Shown here: one piece after another, positions 29,516-38,942 of the stretch
How the letters are laid out: every line of letters starts with the position of its first letter
Position numbering within the stretch: position 1 is the stretch's first letter
Source of the DNA: Pseudolactococcus chungangensis CAU 28 = DSM 22330
Lineage (GTDB): Bacteria > Bacillota > Bacilli > Lactobacillales > Streptococcaceae
DNA length: 49,767 nucleotides
Direction: 5' to 3'
Assembly: GCF_002441885.1 (NCBI RefSeq)
Contig: NZ_JXJT01000014.1
Coordinates: forward strand, 1 to 49,767
The notes under the pieces: generated by a model
Databases searched by the model: none
What the model saw: only the letters and a program-made list of their open reading frames with translations
Told to the model about the DNA's origin: nothing
Made by a program: the position numbers and the translations under genes

Positions 29516-29646
29516 AAAATTTCAATTTGACCATTTTGATACGTTCTCCTTTTAATTCGTAGCCACTATACTTATTGCTATTCTTGTGTACATTTTTTCA
29601 ACTACGAAATCATAATTAAAGCCGTTTTTGGCACCACTTTCTTTCC

Positions 29647-29679
29647 ATTATATCAAAAAAACGCCCTTTCGGACGTTTT
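29647..29679 (-). promoter_or_regulatory. rpsA terminator fused to the uvrC promoter
   Basis: Stem AAAACGTCC / GGGCGTTTT with a GAAA tetraloop (29658-29679). The T-run merges into the extended -10 TGATATAAT (hexamer 29652-29647). Confidence 0.75.
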
Positions 29680-29691
29680 GGAAACCTTTAA

Positions 29692-30933
29692 TTAAAAGTT
29701 GTTAATATCGAAATCATCACCTAAGAAGTCAGCAAGTGAGAATCCTTCTTGTGTTTCTGGTAATGTGTATTCTGGTTTAGTATTGCGACGTGGTGCACGT
29801 GGTTTAGCATCACGACGTTGTCCACCTTGTGCAGCGTTACCTGAATCATTTGAACGTTCTTTACGTGCAGGCGCTTCAGTCAAAGCTTTGATAGACAATG
29901 AGATACGCTCTTCAGCTGGTTTCACGTCAAGTACTTTAACTTGAACGGCTTGCCCTACTGACAAGACATCCTTAGCGTTTTCAACACGTTCCCAAGAGAT
30001 TTGAGAAATGTGAACTAAACCTTCAACACCAGGGAAGATTTCAACGAAGGCACCGAAGTCAGTAATACGTTTAACAGTACCGTCGAGAACAGAACCAACT
30101 GGTGCTTTTTCATCGATGTCATCCCATGGGCCAGGCTGTGTCGCTTTAAGAGAAAGTGATACACGACCAGCTTCTTCATCAACTTTCAAGACTTTAACTT
30201 GAACAGTTTCACCAACTTTAACAACATCGCTAGGTTTTTTAACGCGTCCGTGAGCTAATTCAGTCACGTGAACGAGTCCGTCAACACCACCAAGGTTGAT
30301 AAAAGCACCAAAATCAGTTGTACGTGCAACAGTACCTTCAACAATATCACCTTCATGCAAGTTAGCAAAAGCTTCAGCACGTTGTGCTTTAGATTCTTCT
30401 TCAATAACCGCACGACGGCTCAAGATGAAACGTTTTTCAGCAGCGTTAACTTCGATGATTTTAGCATCAAATTCTTCACCGACAAATTTCTTAGTATCGC
30501 GTACAAAGTAAGTGTCAATCATAGATGCTGGGATGAAACCACGAACACCATTGAAGTCTACTGACAAGCCACCTTTAACGTCTTTTAAGACTTTAACAGT
30601 GACAACTTCGCCTTCTTTACCTTCAAGGTCAGCAAAAGCTTTACGTGCAGCAAGACGTTTTTCAGAAAGCAAGTAAACATTAGCACCTTCTGATTCTTTA
30701 CCCACGATTTGCTTAACAACCAAGAGTTCCTTAACTTCACCAGCTTTGACGAAGTCATTTATATCAGCGTCACGTTCGTTAGTGAGTTCGCGAAGTGTCA
30801 AAACACCTTCAACACCTGTACCAACAATAGCTACAGTAGCTTGATCACCTTCGACAGTGAGGATTTCACCGCTTACGACGTCACCGACTTTAACGTCACC
30901 GACGCTGTTCAATAGTTCTTCAAATTCGTTCAT
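29692..30933 (-). CDS. rpsA: 30S ribosomal protein S1 homologue
   Basis: RNA-binding translation protein. 413 residues with four S1 domains (about 15-90, 105-175, 195-265 and 280-350), the last two well conserved (GTVARTTDFGAFINLGGVDGLVHVTELAH; GTVKRITDFGAFVEIFPGVEGLVHISQISW). A low-complexity basic tail follows (RRDAKPRAPRRNTKPEY), ending in an acidic peptide. Four-domain S1 is the Firmicute form. GGAGG lies unusually far (14 bases) from the ATG. Confidence 0.93.
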   Translation of the reverse strand: MNEFEELLNSVGDVKVGDVVSGEILTVEGDQATVAIVGTGVEGVLTLRELTNERDADINDFVKAGEVKELLVVKQIVGKESEGANVYLLSEKRLAARKAFADLEGKEGEVVTVKVLKDVKGGLSVDFNGVRGFIPASMIDTYFVRDTKKFVGEEFDAKIIEVNAAEKRFILSRRAVIEEESKAQRAEAFANLHEGDIVEGTVARTTDFGAFINLGGVDGLVHVTELAHGRVKKPSDVVKVGETVQVKVLKVDEEAGRVSLSLKATQPGPWDDIDEKAPVGSVLDGTVKRITDFGAFVEIFPGVEGLVHISQISWERVENAKDVLSVGQAVQVKVLDVKPAEERISLSIKALTEAPARKERSNDSGNAAQGGQRRDAKPRAPRRNTKPEYTLPETQEGFSLADFLGDDFDINNF

Positions 30934-31028
30934 TTTTTAAAAAGTTTCCTCCAACAATTTGACTGGTACACATCTTTTACGATAGATACAGTCCTAATGT
31001 TTATCTTACCATAATTATTCCTAAAAAG

Positions 31029-31056
31029 AAAGCGATTTTTGTATAGAAATCGCTTT
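31029..31056 (-). terminator. bidirectional terminator of the trp operon
   Basis: Perfect 10-bp stem AAAGCGATTT / AAATCGCTTT with an 8-base loop, six bases past the trpA stop and followed by CTTTTT on the minus strand. A likely extended -10, TGGTAAGAT, for rpsA follows it. Confidence 0.85.
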
Positions 31057-31061
31057 TTATT

Positions 31062-31835
31062 TTATATTTGACTTGATTTTTGTAAAAATTCTGCAATTTC
31101 AGCTGTTTTGCCTTCGTGTAATCCTTTAACAATGTAGGAGCCAACAATGACACCATCGACTGCTTGTCTGAATTTTTCAACGTGTGCGATTGAGGACACG
31201 CCAAAACCTGCTAAAACGGGGGCATCAGAAATCTCAGCTAATTTCGCTAAATGTTGATTCAAATCTGCCCGATAATCGCGATCTGCACCTGTGACTCCAT
31301 TGACCGTCACAGCATAAATAAAACCTTCCGCTCCATTGACCAATTCAGCTTGGCGTTCTGGGATGCTAGTTAAAGTTACAAGTGGCACCAAAGCAATATC
31401 AGTGTTTGTCAAAAACGGTGCAATCATATTTTCATGTTCCCGTGGCACATCTGGTAAAATCAAGCCTTTGACTGGCGTTGCTTTGAGGTCATTGACAAAT
31501 TGTTCAATGCCGTATTTATAGATAGGATTAAAATAAGACATGATGACAAGTGGGATATCCGTTTTGACTGTTTTCAGGGTGTCGATAACCTTTCTTAAAG
31601 TCGTCCCATTTTTCAAGGAACGGATCCCCGCCAATTCAATCACAGGGCCGTCAGCCACTGGATCTGAAAAGGGAATACCGACTTCAATGGCGCTAGCACC
31701 ATTTTCCGCCAAAAAATCAATGGTTTTAGGGAGTCCTGCGATGCCATCTGCATGGTCGCCCGCCATGATGTATGGTACGAGCAAAGTTTTGCCGTCAGCT
31801 TTCAGGTTTTCCAAATGTTGTCGCAAGCTTTTCAT
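31062..31835 (-). CDS. trpA: tryptophan synthase alpha subunit
   Basis: Cleaves indole-3-glycerol phosphate and channels indole to TrpB. 257 residues: [10 protein letters not shown], catalytic Glu in [20 protein letters not shown], catalytic Asp region in [23 protein letters not shown] and [11 protein letters not shown] start at MKSLRQ, with GGAGA 8 bases upstream inside the trpB end; the frame stays open farther upstream only within trpB. Last gene of the operon. Confidence 0.96.
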   Translation of the reverse strand: MKSLRQHLENLKADGKTLLVPYIMAGDHADGIAGLPKTIDFLAENGASAIEVGIPFSDPVADGPVIELAGIRSLKNGTTLRKVIDTLKTVKTDIPLVIMSYFNPIYKYGIEQFVNDLKATPVKGLILPDVPREHENMIAPFLTNTDIALVPLVTLTSIPERQAELVNGAEGFIYAVTVNGVTGADRDYRADLNQHLAKLAEISDAPVLAGFGVSSIAHVEKFRQAVDGVIVGSYIVKGLHEGKTAEIAEFLQKSSQI

Positions 31836-31836
31836 C

Positions 31837-33036
31837 TCAAAATTCTCCTTTTTCTGCACGTTCTTTAATCTGCGCGACATCCTTGTCCCCGCGACCGCTG
31901 AGGCAGACGATGATGCTCTCATCCTTGCCATAGCGTTTGACCAGTTTCGGCAGTTGGGAAATGGCGTGTGAGCTTTCGAGTGCGGGGATGATGCCTTCAG
32001 TGACGCATAGCATCTTAAACCCTGCTAATGCTTCATCGTCAGTCGCTGAGATATACTCTGCTCGTCCCGTTTCGTTCCAGTGGCAGTGCTCAGGCCCCAA
32101 GCCAGGGTAATCAAGCCCGGCAGAGATACTGTAGGCCTCTTGAACTTGACCGTTTTCATCTTGAAGCAGTCGCATGATATTGCCATGGAGGACACCGTCA
32201 GACCCGCGATTGATAGAGGCAGCCGTTTCGCCACTATCAAGACCACGACCTGCAGCCTCAACCCCAATCATGGCAACCGTTTCATCATTGACAAAGGGGT
32301 AGAAAAGTCCGGCAGCATTTGAACCGCCGCCAACACAAGCAACAACAGCCGCAGGAAGTTTACCCTCTTTTTCAAGAATTTGCGCCCGCGCCTCACGCCC
32401 GATAATGGCTTGGAAATCGCGCACCATTTCTGGGAATGGCGCAGGGCCTGCAGCCGTGCCAAGGATATAATGAGTATCTTCAACACTTTCAACCCAAGCA
32501 CGGAGAGCAGCATTCACCGCATCTTTGAGCACGCTCGACCCATCCGTCACTGAGATAACTTCGGCACCGAGGAGCTGCATACGGAAAACATTGAGTTCTT
32601 GGCGCTTGACATCAATGGCACCCATGTAGATTTTACAGTCCATGCCAAACAATGCTGCTGCTGTCGCCGTCGCCACGCCGTGTTGCCCCGCGCCTGTTTC
32701 AGCGATGATTTTGTTTTTGCCCATTTTTTTAGCCAGCATGACTTGGGCTAGGGCGTTGTTGATTTTGTGGGCACCTGTGTGATTGAGATCTTCACGCTTG
32801 AAGTAAATTTTGGCGCCGCCGAGTTTTTCTGTTAAATTTTTAGCAAAATAGAGCGGATTTTCACGCCCGACATAGTCTTTGAGGAGATAGGCGAGCTCGT
32901 CCTGAAAAGCTTGGTCAGTCTTGCTGTCCTCGTAAGCTGCTTTGAGTTCTTTGACGGCGTACATCAGCGTTTCCGGGACGAATGTGCCGCCGTAGGTGCC
33001 GAAGAATCCGGCTGGGTCTGGGTTTTGGTAGGTCAT
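31837..33036 (-). CDS. trpB: tryptophan synthase beta subunit
   Basis: PLP enzyme joining indole and serine. 399 residues with [37 protein letters not shown] (PLP lysine in the final HKIN), [16 protein letters not shown], and the phosphate-binding [10 protein letters not shown]. Starts within the last codon of trpF (4-base overlap). Higher GC than the genes of the bacteriocin island. Confidence 0.97.
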   Translation of the reverse strand: MTYQNPDPAGFFGTYGGTFVPETLMYAVKELKAAYEDSKTDQAFQDELAYLLKDYVGRENPLYFAKNLTEKLGGAKIYFKREDLNHTGAHKINNALAQVMLAKKMGKNKIIAETGAGQHGVATATAAALFGMDCKIYMGAIDVKRQELNVFRMQLLGAEVISVTDGSSVLKDAVNAALRAWVESVEDTHYILGTAAGPAPFPEMVRDFQAIIGREARAQILEKEGKLPAAVVACVGGGSNAAGLFYPFVNDETVAMIGVEAAGRGLDSGETAASINRGSDGVLHGNIMRLLQDENGQVQEAYSISAGLDYPGLGPEHCHWNETGRAEYISATDDEALAGFKMLCVTEGIIPALESSHAISQLPKLVKRYGKDESIIVCLSGRGDKDVAQIKERAEKGEF

Positions 33037-34106
33037 TTTTGCTCCTTTAGTTGATTTAAAATCAGTTGATCTTTTGGTTTCCCTGCTCGCCAGCTATCTT
33101 GGGTTGCCGCCTTATAAATTTTGATTTGTTGCGCAATATTAGGTAAATAAAATAATGCTGAGCTATCTGCTTGATTTTTTCCAAGTGCCAATTCAGAATA
33201 ATCAACATCCGCATATTTTTTCAGCGTTTCTACGTTAGCAAAACCAACAAGAATCTTACCTTTTGAAAATTTGTGTTCGTGTAAATCAATCAGTTGATAA
33301 CCCATGGATGCCATCACTTCTGTCAATAAATCAAAATTTTGAAAATCTGCTTGACGAAGTTGAAGGTCAATGTCATCTGGATTGGTCGGAAAGCCAGCTA
33401 CTAAAGTCACTGCAAGACTTCCCATTAGGTAAGGCACGATATGATAATCATTCAATTTTCTAATGATTGCCAAACATTCTGCTAATAAATCTTCCGAATG
33501 GGCAACACTTGCCTTTTCTATAAAATGATTGATTTTTTCCAAATCCTTAACACCATTTGTTTCGACGCCAGACGATATATCCACACCATAGGCAGTAGGA
33601 AAATAGCGAATCGCCTCACCAACGTTCTCAGGCGTCAAGCCACCGGCAACAAAGAATTGGTAACCGTCCAAAGCTGATAAATCAAGGGCTTTCCAGTCGA
33701 AACTTGTGCCACTTCCCCCCGCAAATTGGGCGGGTGGTGCGTCTAATAAAATCACCTGATTTTTAAACTCTGAGATGTTATCTGGCAGTTTACCATCTTT
33801 AATACCGAAAGCTTTAATCACGGGTACGCCAACCTGAGCTGCATAGTCCGCGCTTTCTTGTCCGTGGAGTTGGACCATGTCAAGTCCGACTTTGGCGACA
33901 ATATCTTGAACAAGTGTTAAGTCCTCATTGACAAACAAGCCAACTTTTTTGACCGTTTTGGGGACAAATTTGCCTAGATATTTGGCATATTCTGGTGTGA
34001 CCTTGCGCTTGCTGTCAGCAAATACAAAGCCGATATGAGTGGCACCAGCTTTGACTGCTGTTTCGACGGCTGCTTGCGTTGACAGACCGCAAATTTTAAT
34101 CCACAT
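33033..34106 (-). CDS. trpF: phosphoribosylanthranilate isomerase with C-terminal nucleotidyltransferase-like domain
   Basis: Third step of the tryptophan branch, isomerising PRA to CdRP. Residues 1-198 are a complete TrpF barrel: catalytic Cys6 in IKICGLS, VGLFVN, VQLHGQE, the catalytic Asp in ILLDAPP and [11 protein letters not shown] with GVDISSGVE. The usual length is ~200; this product has 357. Residues ~204-357 form a separate domain with [20 protein letters not shown] (GS at ~229, DDID at ~244), the pattern of a nucleotidyltransferase-fold protein, ending in a basic tail. I recall that L. lactis TrpF is similarly long, so the fusion may be lineage-wide. I start at MWIKIC, inside the trpC end. 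The role of the second domain is unknown. Confidence 0.88.
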   Translation of the reverse strand: MWIKICGLSTQAAVETAVKAGATHIGFVFADSKRKVTPEYAKYLGKFVPKTVKKVGLFVNEDLTLVQDIVAKVGLDMVQLHGQESADYAAQVGVPVIKAFGIKDGKLPDNISEFKNQVILLDAPPAQFAGGSGTSFDWKALDLSALDGYQFFVAGGLTPENVGEAIRYFPTAYGVDISSGVETNGVKDLEKINHFIEKASVAHSEDLLAECLAIIRKLNDYHIVPYLMGSLAVTLVAGFPTNPDDIDLQLRQADFQNFDLLTEVMASMGYQLIDLHEHKFSKGKILVGFANVETLKKYADVDYSELALGKNQADSSALFYLPNIAQQIKIYKAATQDSWRAGKPKDQLILNQLKEQK

Positions 34107-34866
34107 GGCGCTTGACCTGCAAATTTCTAGCGGCAATTGTCGGATTACCGTCTTTCATCAAGGCTTCGCCAACCAGTACAGCACGGAAATCTTGGGCAAC
34201 TTTTTCAGCTTCGACAGGTGATTTAATCCCAGACTCTGAGATGTAAAATCTTTCTTTTTCTTGTAAGGGCACCAAGTCTAGGCTGTTTTGAATGTCGACT
34301 TCAAAAGTTTTGAGGTTACGGTTATTAACGCCAATCAATTCAGCATTGATTCGATGCGCAATAGCTAGCTCTTCAGCATTGTGCACCTCGACTAAAACTT
34401 CTAAACCTAGAGATGTTGCATAGTCATACAAGTCTTGCAAGTCTTTTTCAGCTAGACAAGCGACAATCAACAAGACAATCGTCGCCCCACTATTGACCGC
34501 ACGCGTAATCTGCTTTTTATCAATGATAAAATCCTTGTTCAGCACTGGCACGTCAACGTTTTTGGCAACCAAACGCAAATCGTCAATAGCGCCCTTGAAA
34601 AAGACTGGGTCAGTCAAAACTGAAATCGCAGAAACACCCGCCGTTTCATAACTTTTTGCCTGTGCCAAGACATCAACATCTAGGTTAATGGCACCAAGTG
34701 ACGGCGAGGCACGTTTGACTTCAGCGATAACCTGCAGCTGCTGCGGATTTTCTCGCAAGCGTTCAATAAAGCCTTTGACTTTTCGGACTTGACCTGGTAT
34801 TTCTAGAGGCATTTGTGCCACTTCAAGTACTTTTTCAGCTAGTATTTTTTCAAGAAAGTTTTCCAT
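34096..34866 (-). CDS. trpC: indole-3-glycerol phosphate synthase
   Basis: Closes the indole ring by decarboxylating CdRP. 256 residues, TIM barrel with VIAEVKRASPSLGAI (catalytic Glu, Lys), ISVLTDPVFFKG, VLNKDFIID, VLVEVHNAEEL, IGVNNRNLKTF and ISESGI. The 3' end overlaps trpF by 11 bases. A decayed gene of ~260 bases lies upstream. Confidence 0.96.
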   Translation of the reverse strand: MENFLEKILAEKVLEVAQMPLEIPGQVRKVKGFIERLRENPQQLQVIAEVKRASPSLGAINLDVDVLAQAKSYETAGVSAISVLTDPVFFKGAIDDLRLVAKNVDVPVLNKDFIIDKKQITRAVNSGATIVLLIVACLAEKDLQDLYDYATSLGLEVLVEVHNAEELAIAHRINAELIGVNNRNLKTFEVDIQNSLDLVPLQEKERFYISESGIKSPVEAEKVAQDFRAVLVGEALMKDGNPTIAARNLQVKRHVD

Positions 34867-34894
34867 TTCAACTCCTTATTTTCATTTGTATAGG

Positions 34895-35151
34895 TTAGCG
34901 CTTGATATTTTCGGTAATCATTTGTGTTTCCAGTTCGGTAAAACCGGCAAGCATGGCGCTGTTCAGTTTATCAATCAGGGCACTACAAATCCCCCTTTCA
35001 CGCGCTAATCGTGTGACGTCAACTTTTTTTACACCTGCCAATCACTTGCTACGACCTGTTTAACCAATTCGCCACGCGCCTTGATCAAAGCCAATAGTTC
35101 TATATCAATTTGCTTAATTTTCGAGCGTGTGTCCATTTTATCAGCTGCCAT
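34895..35151 (-). pseudogene. degenerate second chorismate mutase copy
   Basis: Fills the 315-base gap between trpC and the intact chorismate mutase. The first 40 codons read MAADKMDTRSKIKQIDIELL then ALIKARGELVKQVV, clearly parallel to the intact neighbour (EIRTEIDKVDEQMISLLAQRGDLVKQ). A TAA stop follows. In the next frame the similarity resumes as VDVTRLARERGICSALIDKL...ITENIKR. Thus one frameshift plus loss of several codons in the middle. A G-rich ribosome site still precedes the ATG. Confidence 0.8.
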
Positions 35152-35181
35152 TTTAAGCCCCCCCTTGTTTCAATCTTGCTT

Positions 35182-35460
35182 TTACTCTAACTTGAGCATT
35201 TCCTGTTCAAGTGCGATAAAATCAGTAATCATATTCCGATAAAGTTTTTCGACCAACTTTTCATCTGCTCCCTTTTCGCGCGCCAAGACCTTCACTTTTT
35301 CGATAACTGTCGCAACACGTTGAGGTGCTTGAACATCAGTTACTGTCCTTTTAAAGGTCGCCGCTTGCTTGACCAAGTCACCACGTTGCGCAAGCAAGCT
35401 AATCATTTGCTCGTCGACTTTGTCAATCTCTGTCCGAATCTCAGTTAAATTTTCCGCCAT
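35182..35460 (-). CDS. AroQ-class chorismate mutase
   Basis: Small all-helical enzyme of 92 residues, predicted to turn chorismate into prephenate for Phe and Tyr. Pattern: LTEIRTEIDKVDEQMISLLAQRGDLVKQAATFKR, VLAREKGADEKLVEKLYRNMITDFIALEQE, with the arginine and lysine positions expected for AroQ. The same fold also includes PchB-type isochorismate pyruvate lyases, so exact activity is open. Its ATG overlaps the trpD stop by one base, so it is translated with the tryptophan genes, which compete for the same substrate. Confidence 0.82.
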   Translation of the reverse strand: MAENLTEIRTEIDKVDEQMISLLAQRGDLVKQAATFKRTVTDVQAPQRVATVIEKVKVLAREKGADEKLVEKLYRNMITDFIALEQEMLKLE

Positions 35461-36464
35461 TATTTCAGCTCCTGCATCTCGACTAATTTCGCCAGTGCTT
35501 GACCACTTGCGATGACCTCACGCGCCTTGGCAATCCCTGCAACTATCGTCTCCGAGACACCTGCCGCAAAAAAGCCTAGCCCCGCATTCAAAACCGAGAC
35601 CTCCAAGAATGGACTTGCTTCATTTTTCAGCACAGATTTGAGAATCGCCGCATTTTCCTTGCCCTCGCCACCGCGAATCTCTTGCAGAGTCACACGCGGC
35701 ATCCCCAGACTCTCATGGTCGAACTCATGCACCGTAATCTCGCCCGTCTCATCAAGCAAGGCATACTGGTTGACACCGTCCAGACTCGCCTCGTCCATAT
35801 TGTTTGGCCCGCTGATGACTAGGGCGCGACGGCGCCCCAATGATTTCAGAACTTCTGCCGTCGTTGTTAAAAGGTCACGACGAGAGGTTCCGAGCAGCTG
35901 GGTATCGAGATTGACTGGGTTTGTGAAAGGACCGATGAGATTGAGTACCGTGCGAACCTCCAGCTCACGCCGAACAGGCATAACATAACGCATATTAGGG
36001 TGAACGTGTTGGGCAAAAAGGAAAACGAGTCCTGTCTTATCGAAAATGTCTGCCAACTCCTCTGGCGTGTGATAGAGATTGATCCCCAACGCCTCCAAGA
36101 CATCAGCCGAGCCCGATTTTGAGGAAATCGACCGATTGCCATGTTTCGCCATTTTGACACCACCCGCCGCCAAGATAAAGGCAGCAGTCGTGGAAACATT
36201 AAAGGAAAATGACAAATCGCCACCCGTCCCACAATTATCCATGGCAGTCGTGATGCTCGTCGGAATTTTCAAAGCTTTTTCGCGGACAACATCAACAATT
36301 CCCACCATTTCATCAATCGTTTCGCCTTTCATGGCAAGGGCAATGAGAATAGCTGATAACTGTGAGTCTGTCAGCTCGCCATTAAACATAGAATTGGCGA
36401 TTTGGTTGACTTCGTAGCGCGAAAGATCTTCGCGGTTCATTAGTTTGATTAGTTTTTCTTTCAT
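35460..36464 (-). CDS. trpD: anthranilate phosphoribosyltransferase
   Basis: Joins anthranilate to PRPP. 334 residues with the PRPP motifs DNCGTGGDLSFSFNVST and KHGNRSISSKSGSADVLEALG, plus VRRELEVRTVLNLIGPFTNP and SGPNNMDEASLDG. GC content is clearly raised here (32 of 60 bases in 35701-35760). A 57-base gap separates it from trpG. Confidence 0.97.
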   Translation of the reverse strand: MKEKLIKLMNREDLSRYEVNQIANSMFNGELTDSQLSAILIALAMKGETIDEMVGIVDVVREKALKIPTSITTAMDNCGTGGDLSFSFNVSTTAAFILAAGGVKMAKHGNRSISSKSGSADVLEALGINLYHTPEELADIFDKTGLVFLFAQHVHPNMRYVMPVRRELEVRTVLNLIGPFTNPVNLDTQLLGTSRRDLLTTTAEVLKSLGRRRALVISGPNNMDEASLDGVNQYALLDETGEITVHEFDHESLGMPRVTLQEIRGGEGKENAAILKSVLKNEASPFLEVSVLNAGLGFFAAGVSETIVAGIAKAREVIASGQALAKLVEMQELK

Positions 36465-36521
36465 CTTATTTTTCTTTCATTCATTTAGGTCAAGTTGGCA
36501 TCGAACAATTTCAGTAATGCT

Positions 36522-37079
36522 TCACAACCTCACAAAATTCTCAATCATCCGCATCCCCTCAGGCGTGCCAATGCTCTCAGGGTGATATTGCATGCCAAAA
36601 ATCGGCAAGGTGTCATGTTGAATCGACATAATCTCATGGTCATCAGTCGTTTTTGACAAGATTTTAAAATCTGCTGGCATTTGAGAAATGACAATCGAAT
36701 GATAGCGCATAATTTCATGCGTTTTCGGAATACCTGCCAATAACGGCGAATCTATCTGACTTTCAGCCATAGAGGTTTTGCCGTGCATGATGTGTTTTGC
36801 CAAATCTAGCTTGCCACCGAAAACTTCGGCAATGGCTTGGTGACCGAGACAGATGCCTAAGATTGGTTTTTTACCGGCAAAGTCACGAATCATTTCTTCC
36901 ATTCTGCCAGCGTCAGCAGGCCAACCGGGGCCTGGAGAAAAGACGATTTTATCAGCCGCCTCGGCGACAGTGTAGAGGTCTCGGTCGTCATTTCGCAAGA
37001 CCTTAACCTCGGCAAATTCGCCGATGTATTGGGCTAAATTATAGGTAAAACTATCGTAATTATCAACTAATAAAATCAT
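36522..37079 (-). CDS. trpG: anthranilate synthase glutamine amidotransferase component
   Basis: Class I amidotransferase supplying ammonia to TrpE. 185 residues with LLVDNYDSFTYNLAQYIGE, the nucleophile Cys in GKKPILGICLGHQAIAEVFGG, and the His-Glu pair in FGMQYHPESIGTPEG. The start MILLVDN has GGAG 6 bases upstream; the frame's four extra upstream codons are inside trpE. In many Firmicutes this subunit is shared with PabB for folate synthesis; placement here suggests mainly tryptophan use. Confidence 0.95.
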   Translation of the reverse strand: MILLVDNYDSFTYNLAQYIGEFAEVKVLRNDDRDLYTVAEAADKIVFSPGPGWPADAGRMEEMIRDFAGKKPILGICLGHQAIAEVFGGKLDLAKHIMHGKTSMAESQIDSPLLAGIPKTHEIMRYHSIVISQMPADFKILSKTTDDHEIMSIQHDTLPIFGMQYHPESIGTPEGMRMIENFVRL

Positions 37080-38439
37080 TGCTTTCTCCAATCTTGGTCA
37101 TGGCCTTTGCCTTGTTCAAAGTTTCCTGATATTCGCTTTCAGGCACGCTGTCAAAGACGATGCCCGCACCTGCCTGGGCGTGCGCCTTGCCTTCTTTGAG
37201 CACCATAGTCCTCAAGGCAATCGCGAAGTCCATGTCTGAGTTGCTTGACAGGTAGCCGATAGCACCCGCATAGATACCACGTTTGGTCTTTTCTAGCTCA
37301 TAAATCCGCTGCATGGCGCGAATTTTCGGTGCACCTGATACGGTACCTGCCGGCAAGGTCGACTTGAGGGCATCTAAGCTAGAGACTCTGTCTAAAAGTT
37401 CGCCCTTGACAACGCTCGTCAGGTGCATGACATAGCGGAAATACTCGACTTCCATGTACTTGGTCACTTTGACCGTACCAACTTTAGAAATCTTCCCGAT
37501 GTCATTGCGACCGAGGTCAACTAGCATCCGATGCTCCGCGACCTCTTTTTTATCAGCCAGTAAGTCATTTGACAAGTACTCATCTTCTGCCTCATCAGCG
37601 CCCCGTGGTCGTGTGCCAGCAATGGGATTGGTCGTGACAACACCATTTTTCACTGACACCAGACTTTCCGGACTAGCACCCATGATTTGATAGTCACCAA
37701 AATCTAGGAAATACAGATAATTTGACGGATTGGTCAAGCGCAGATTGCGGTAATAATCAAAGGGATTGCCCGAAATCTGACTCGTCAAACGCTGACTAAG
37801 GACGATCTGAAACATATCGCCATTTTTGATATGCTCCTTAGCCTGCGCCACCATCTCAATAAAATCAGCCTTGGTCGTATTACTTTTGAAGGATAAGGGA
37901 TTGAGCTTAACCGTTTCAAATTCATTTTTATGTGGTCGCGTCAAGTTTGATAGCACCAACTCCATGGCAAGCGCTAAATCATCAGCCGTGCGCCCACTGT
38001 AAATATCCGACTCGACAATGGTAATCTGCTCTTTCTTGTGGTCAAAAATCAGATAAGATTCATAGAGAAAGAAATGCAAATCTGGCGTGCCAATTGCATC
38101 TTGGGGAATCTCCCCGATATTTTCATAGAGGGCAATGGTGTCATAACTCACAAAACCAATGGCTCCGCCCGTAAACGGTAGGTCTGACCTCTCTTTATTT
38201 TTAACAGTCAGCTCACTCAGATAATCAAGTGGATCATCTGTTTTGACCTGACCATTATCTGTCAGCACGCCATTTTCAAACTTAATTTCATGCACGGGAT
38301 TGTAAGCAATCATGGAGTAACGTGAATTTTCCTTTTCTCTCGGAATAGATTCCAAGATAAGCTTATGTTTTAATTCCAGTCGCAAATAAGCCAGAATAGG
38401 TGTAATAATATCAGCATTAATTGTTTTTCTTAAAGTCAT
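37063..38439 (-). CDS. trpE: anthranilate synthase component I
   Basis: Converts chorismate and ammonia to anthranilate; usually feedback-inhibited by tryptophan. 458 residues. The N-terminal part holds LESIPREKENSRYSMIAYNP, where the LLES-type tryptophan site lies. The chorismate-binding domain has GDMFQIVLSQRL, MGASPESLVSVKNG, NPIAGTRPRG, DLGRNDIGKISKVG and TLPAGTVSGAPKIRAMQ. First gene of the operon, behind a T-box leader. Confidence 0.96.
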   Translation of the reverse strand: MTLRKTINADIITPILAYLRLELKHKLILESIPREKENSRYSMIAYNPVHEIKFENGVLTDNGQVKTDDPLDYLSELTVKNKERSDLPFTGGAIGFVSYDTIALYENIGEIPQDAIGTPDLHFFLYESYLIFDHKKEQITIVESDIYSGRTADDLALAMELVLSNLTRPHKNEFETVKLNPLSFKSNTTKADFIEMVAQAKEHIKNGDMFQIVLSQRLTSQISGNPFDYYRNLRLTNPSNYLYFLDFGDYQIMGASPESLVSVKNGVVTTNPIAGTRPRGADEAEDEYLSNDLLADKKEVAEHRMLVDLGRNDIGKISKVGTVKVTKYMEVEYFRYVMHLTSVVKGELLDRVSSLDALKSTLPAGTVSGAPKIRAMQRIYELEKTKRGIYAGAIGYLSSNSDMDFAIALRTMVLKEGKAHAQAGAGIVFDSVPESEYQETLNKAKAMTKIGESNDFIS

Positions 38440-38547
38440 ATTTACTCTTTTCTATAAACATCATTTTTGTGAAAGTTCAAGTCAGTGACATGTAGCCACC
38501 TTGGCTTATGAGCTGATGACCATATTCGTTTAACACAAAAATTTTTC

Positions 38548-38876
38548 AAAAAAAGTCCTCGACGAAAGACTAAACTTTCGTCGAGGACGTTATCACACGC
38601 GGTGCCACCTCAATTGTAGCGAAAAAACCTATTTGAAATAGTCTTTCTCTACATCTCATCTCCCTCAAGCAAGGGATTGTGCGATATCGGGCACCCACGT
38701 GATTCTTATCGTTTCGAATCAAAATCGAACTAATCTGATATCAGTTCACACATCGCAGCCCATTCACGTGATAGAACTCTTGTCTCGCAATCACCGACAA
38801 GTCCCTGAAAGTCCTAATATCTCGCTACTTCTTCTGCTATTGTTCTAATTTTACGATTATTCTGACAAGTTGTCAA
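38548..38876 (-). promoter_or_regulatory. tRNA-Trp T-box leader and promoter of the trp operon
   Basis: A strong minus-strand promoter, TTGACA (38876-38871), 17 bases, TAAAAT (38853-38848), precedes a ~290-base leader. It contains the T-box AGGTGGCACCGCGT (38610-38597) and ends in a 14-bp terminator GTCCTCGACGAAAG / CTTTCGTCGAGGAC with seven T (38588-38548). In Stem I, GTGAA is followed by TGG (38762-38760) and GCTGCG, which fits a Trp specifier codon. Uncharged tRNA-Trp should favour the antiterminator. The specifier assignment is by eye. Bases 38440-38547 hold no gene. Confidence 0.92.
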
Positions 38877-38942
38877 GCGAAAAAAAGATTTAGTTTCAGT
38901 TCATCGTTCGAAAATAATCGAATGTTGAAAAAAACAACAATT

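Noticed and set aside
31540-31971. Plus-strand open frame of 143 codons opposite trpA and trpB
   Set aside because: Runs across the trpB-trpA junction on the other strand with no initiation signal; shadow of coding bias.
35512-35988. Plus-strand open frame of 158 codons opposite trpD
   Set aside because: Antisense shadow of trpD, favoured by the higher GC there; no ribosome site and no domain.
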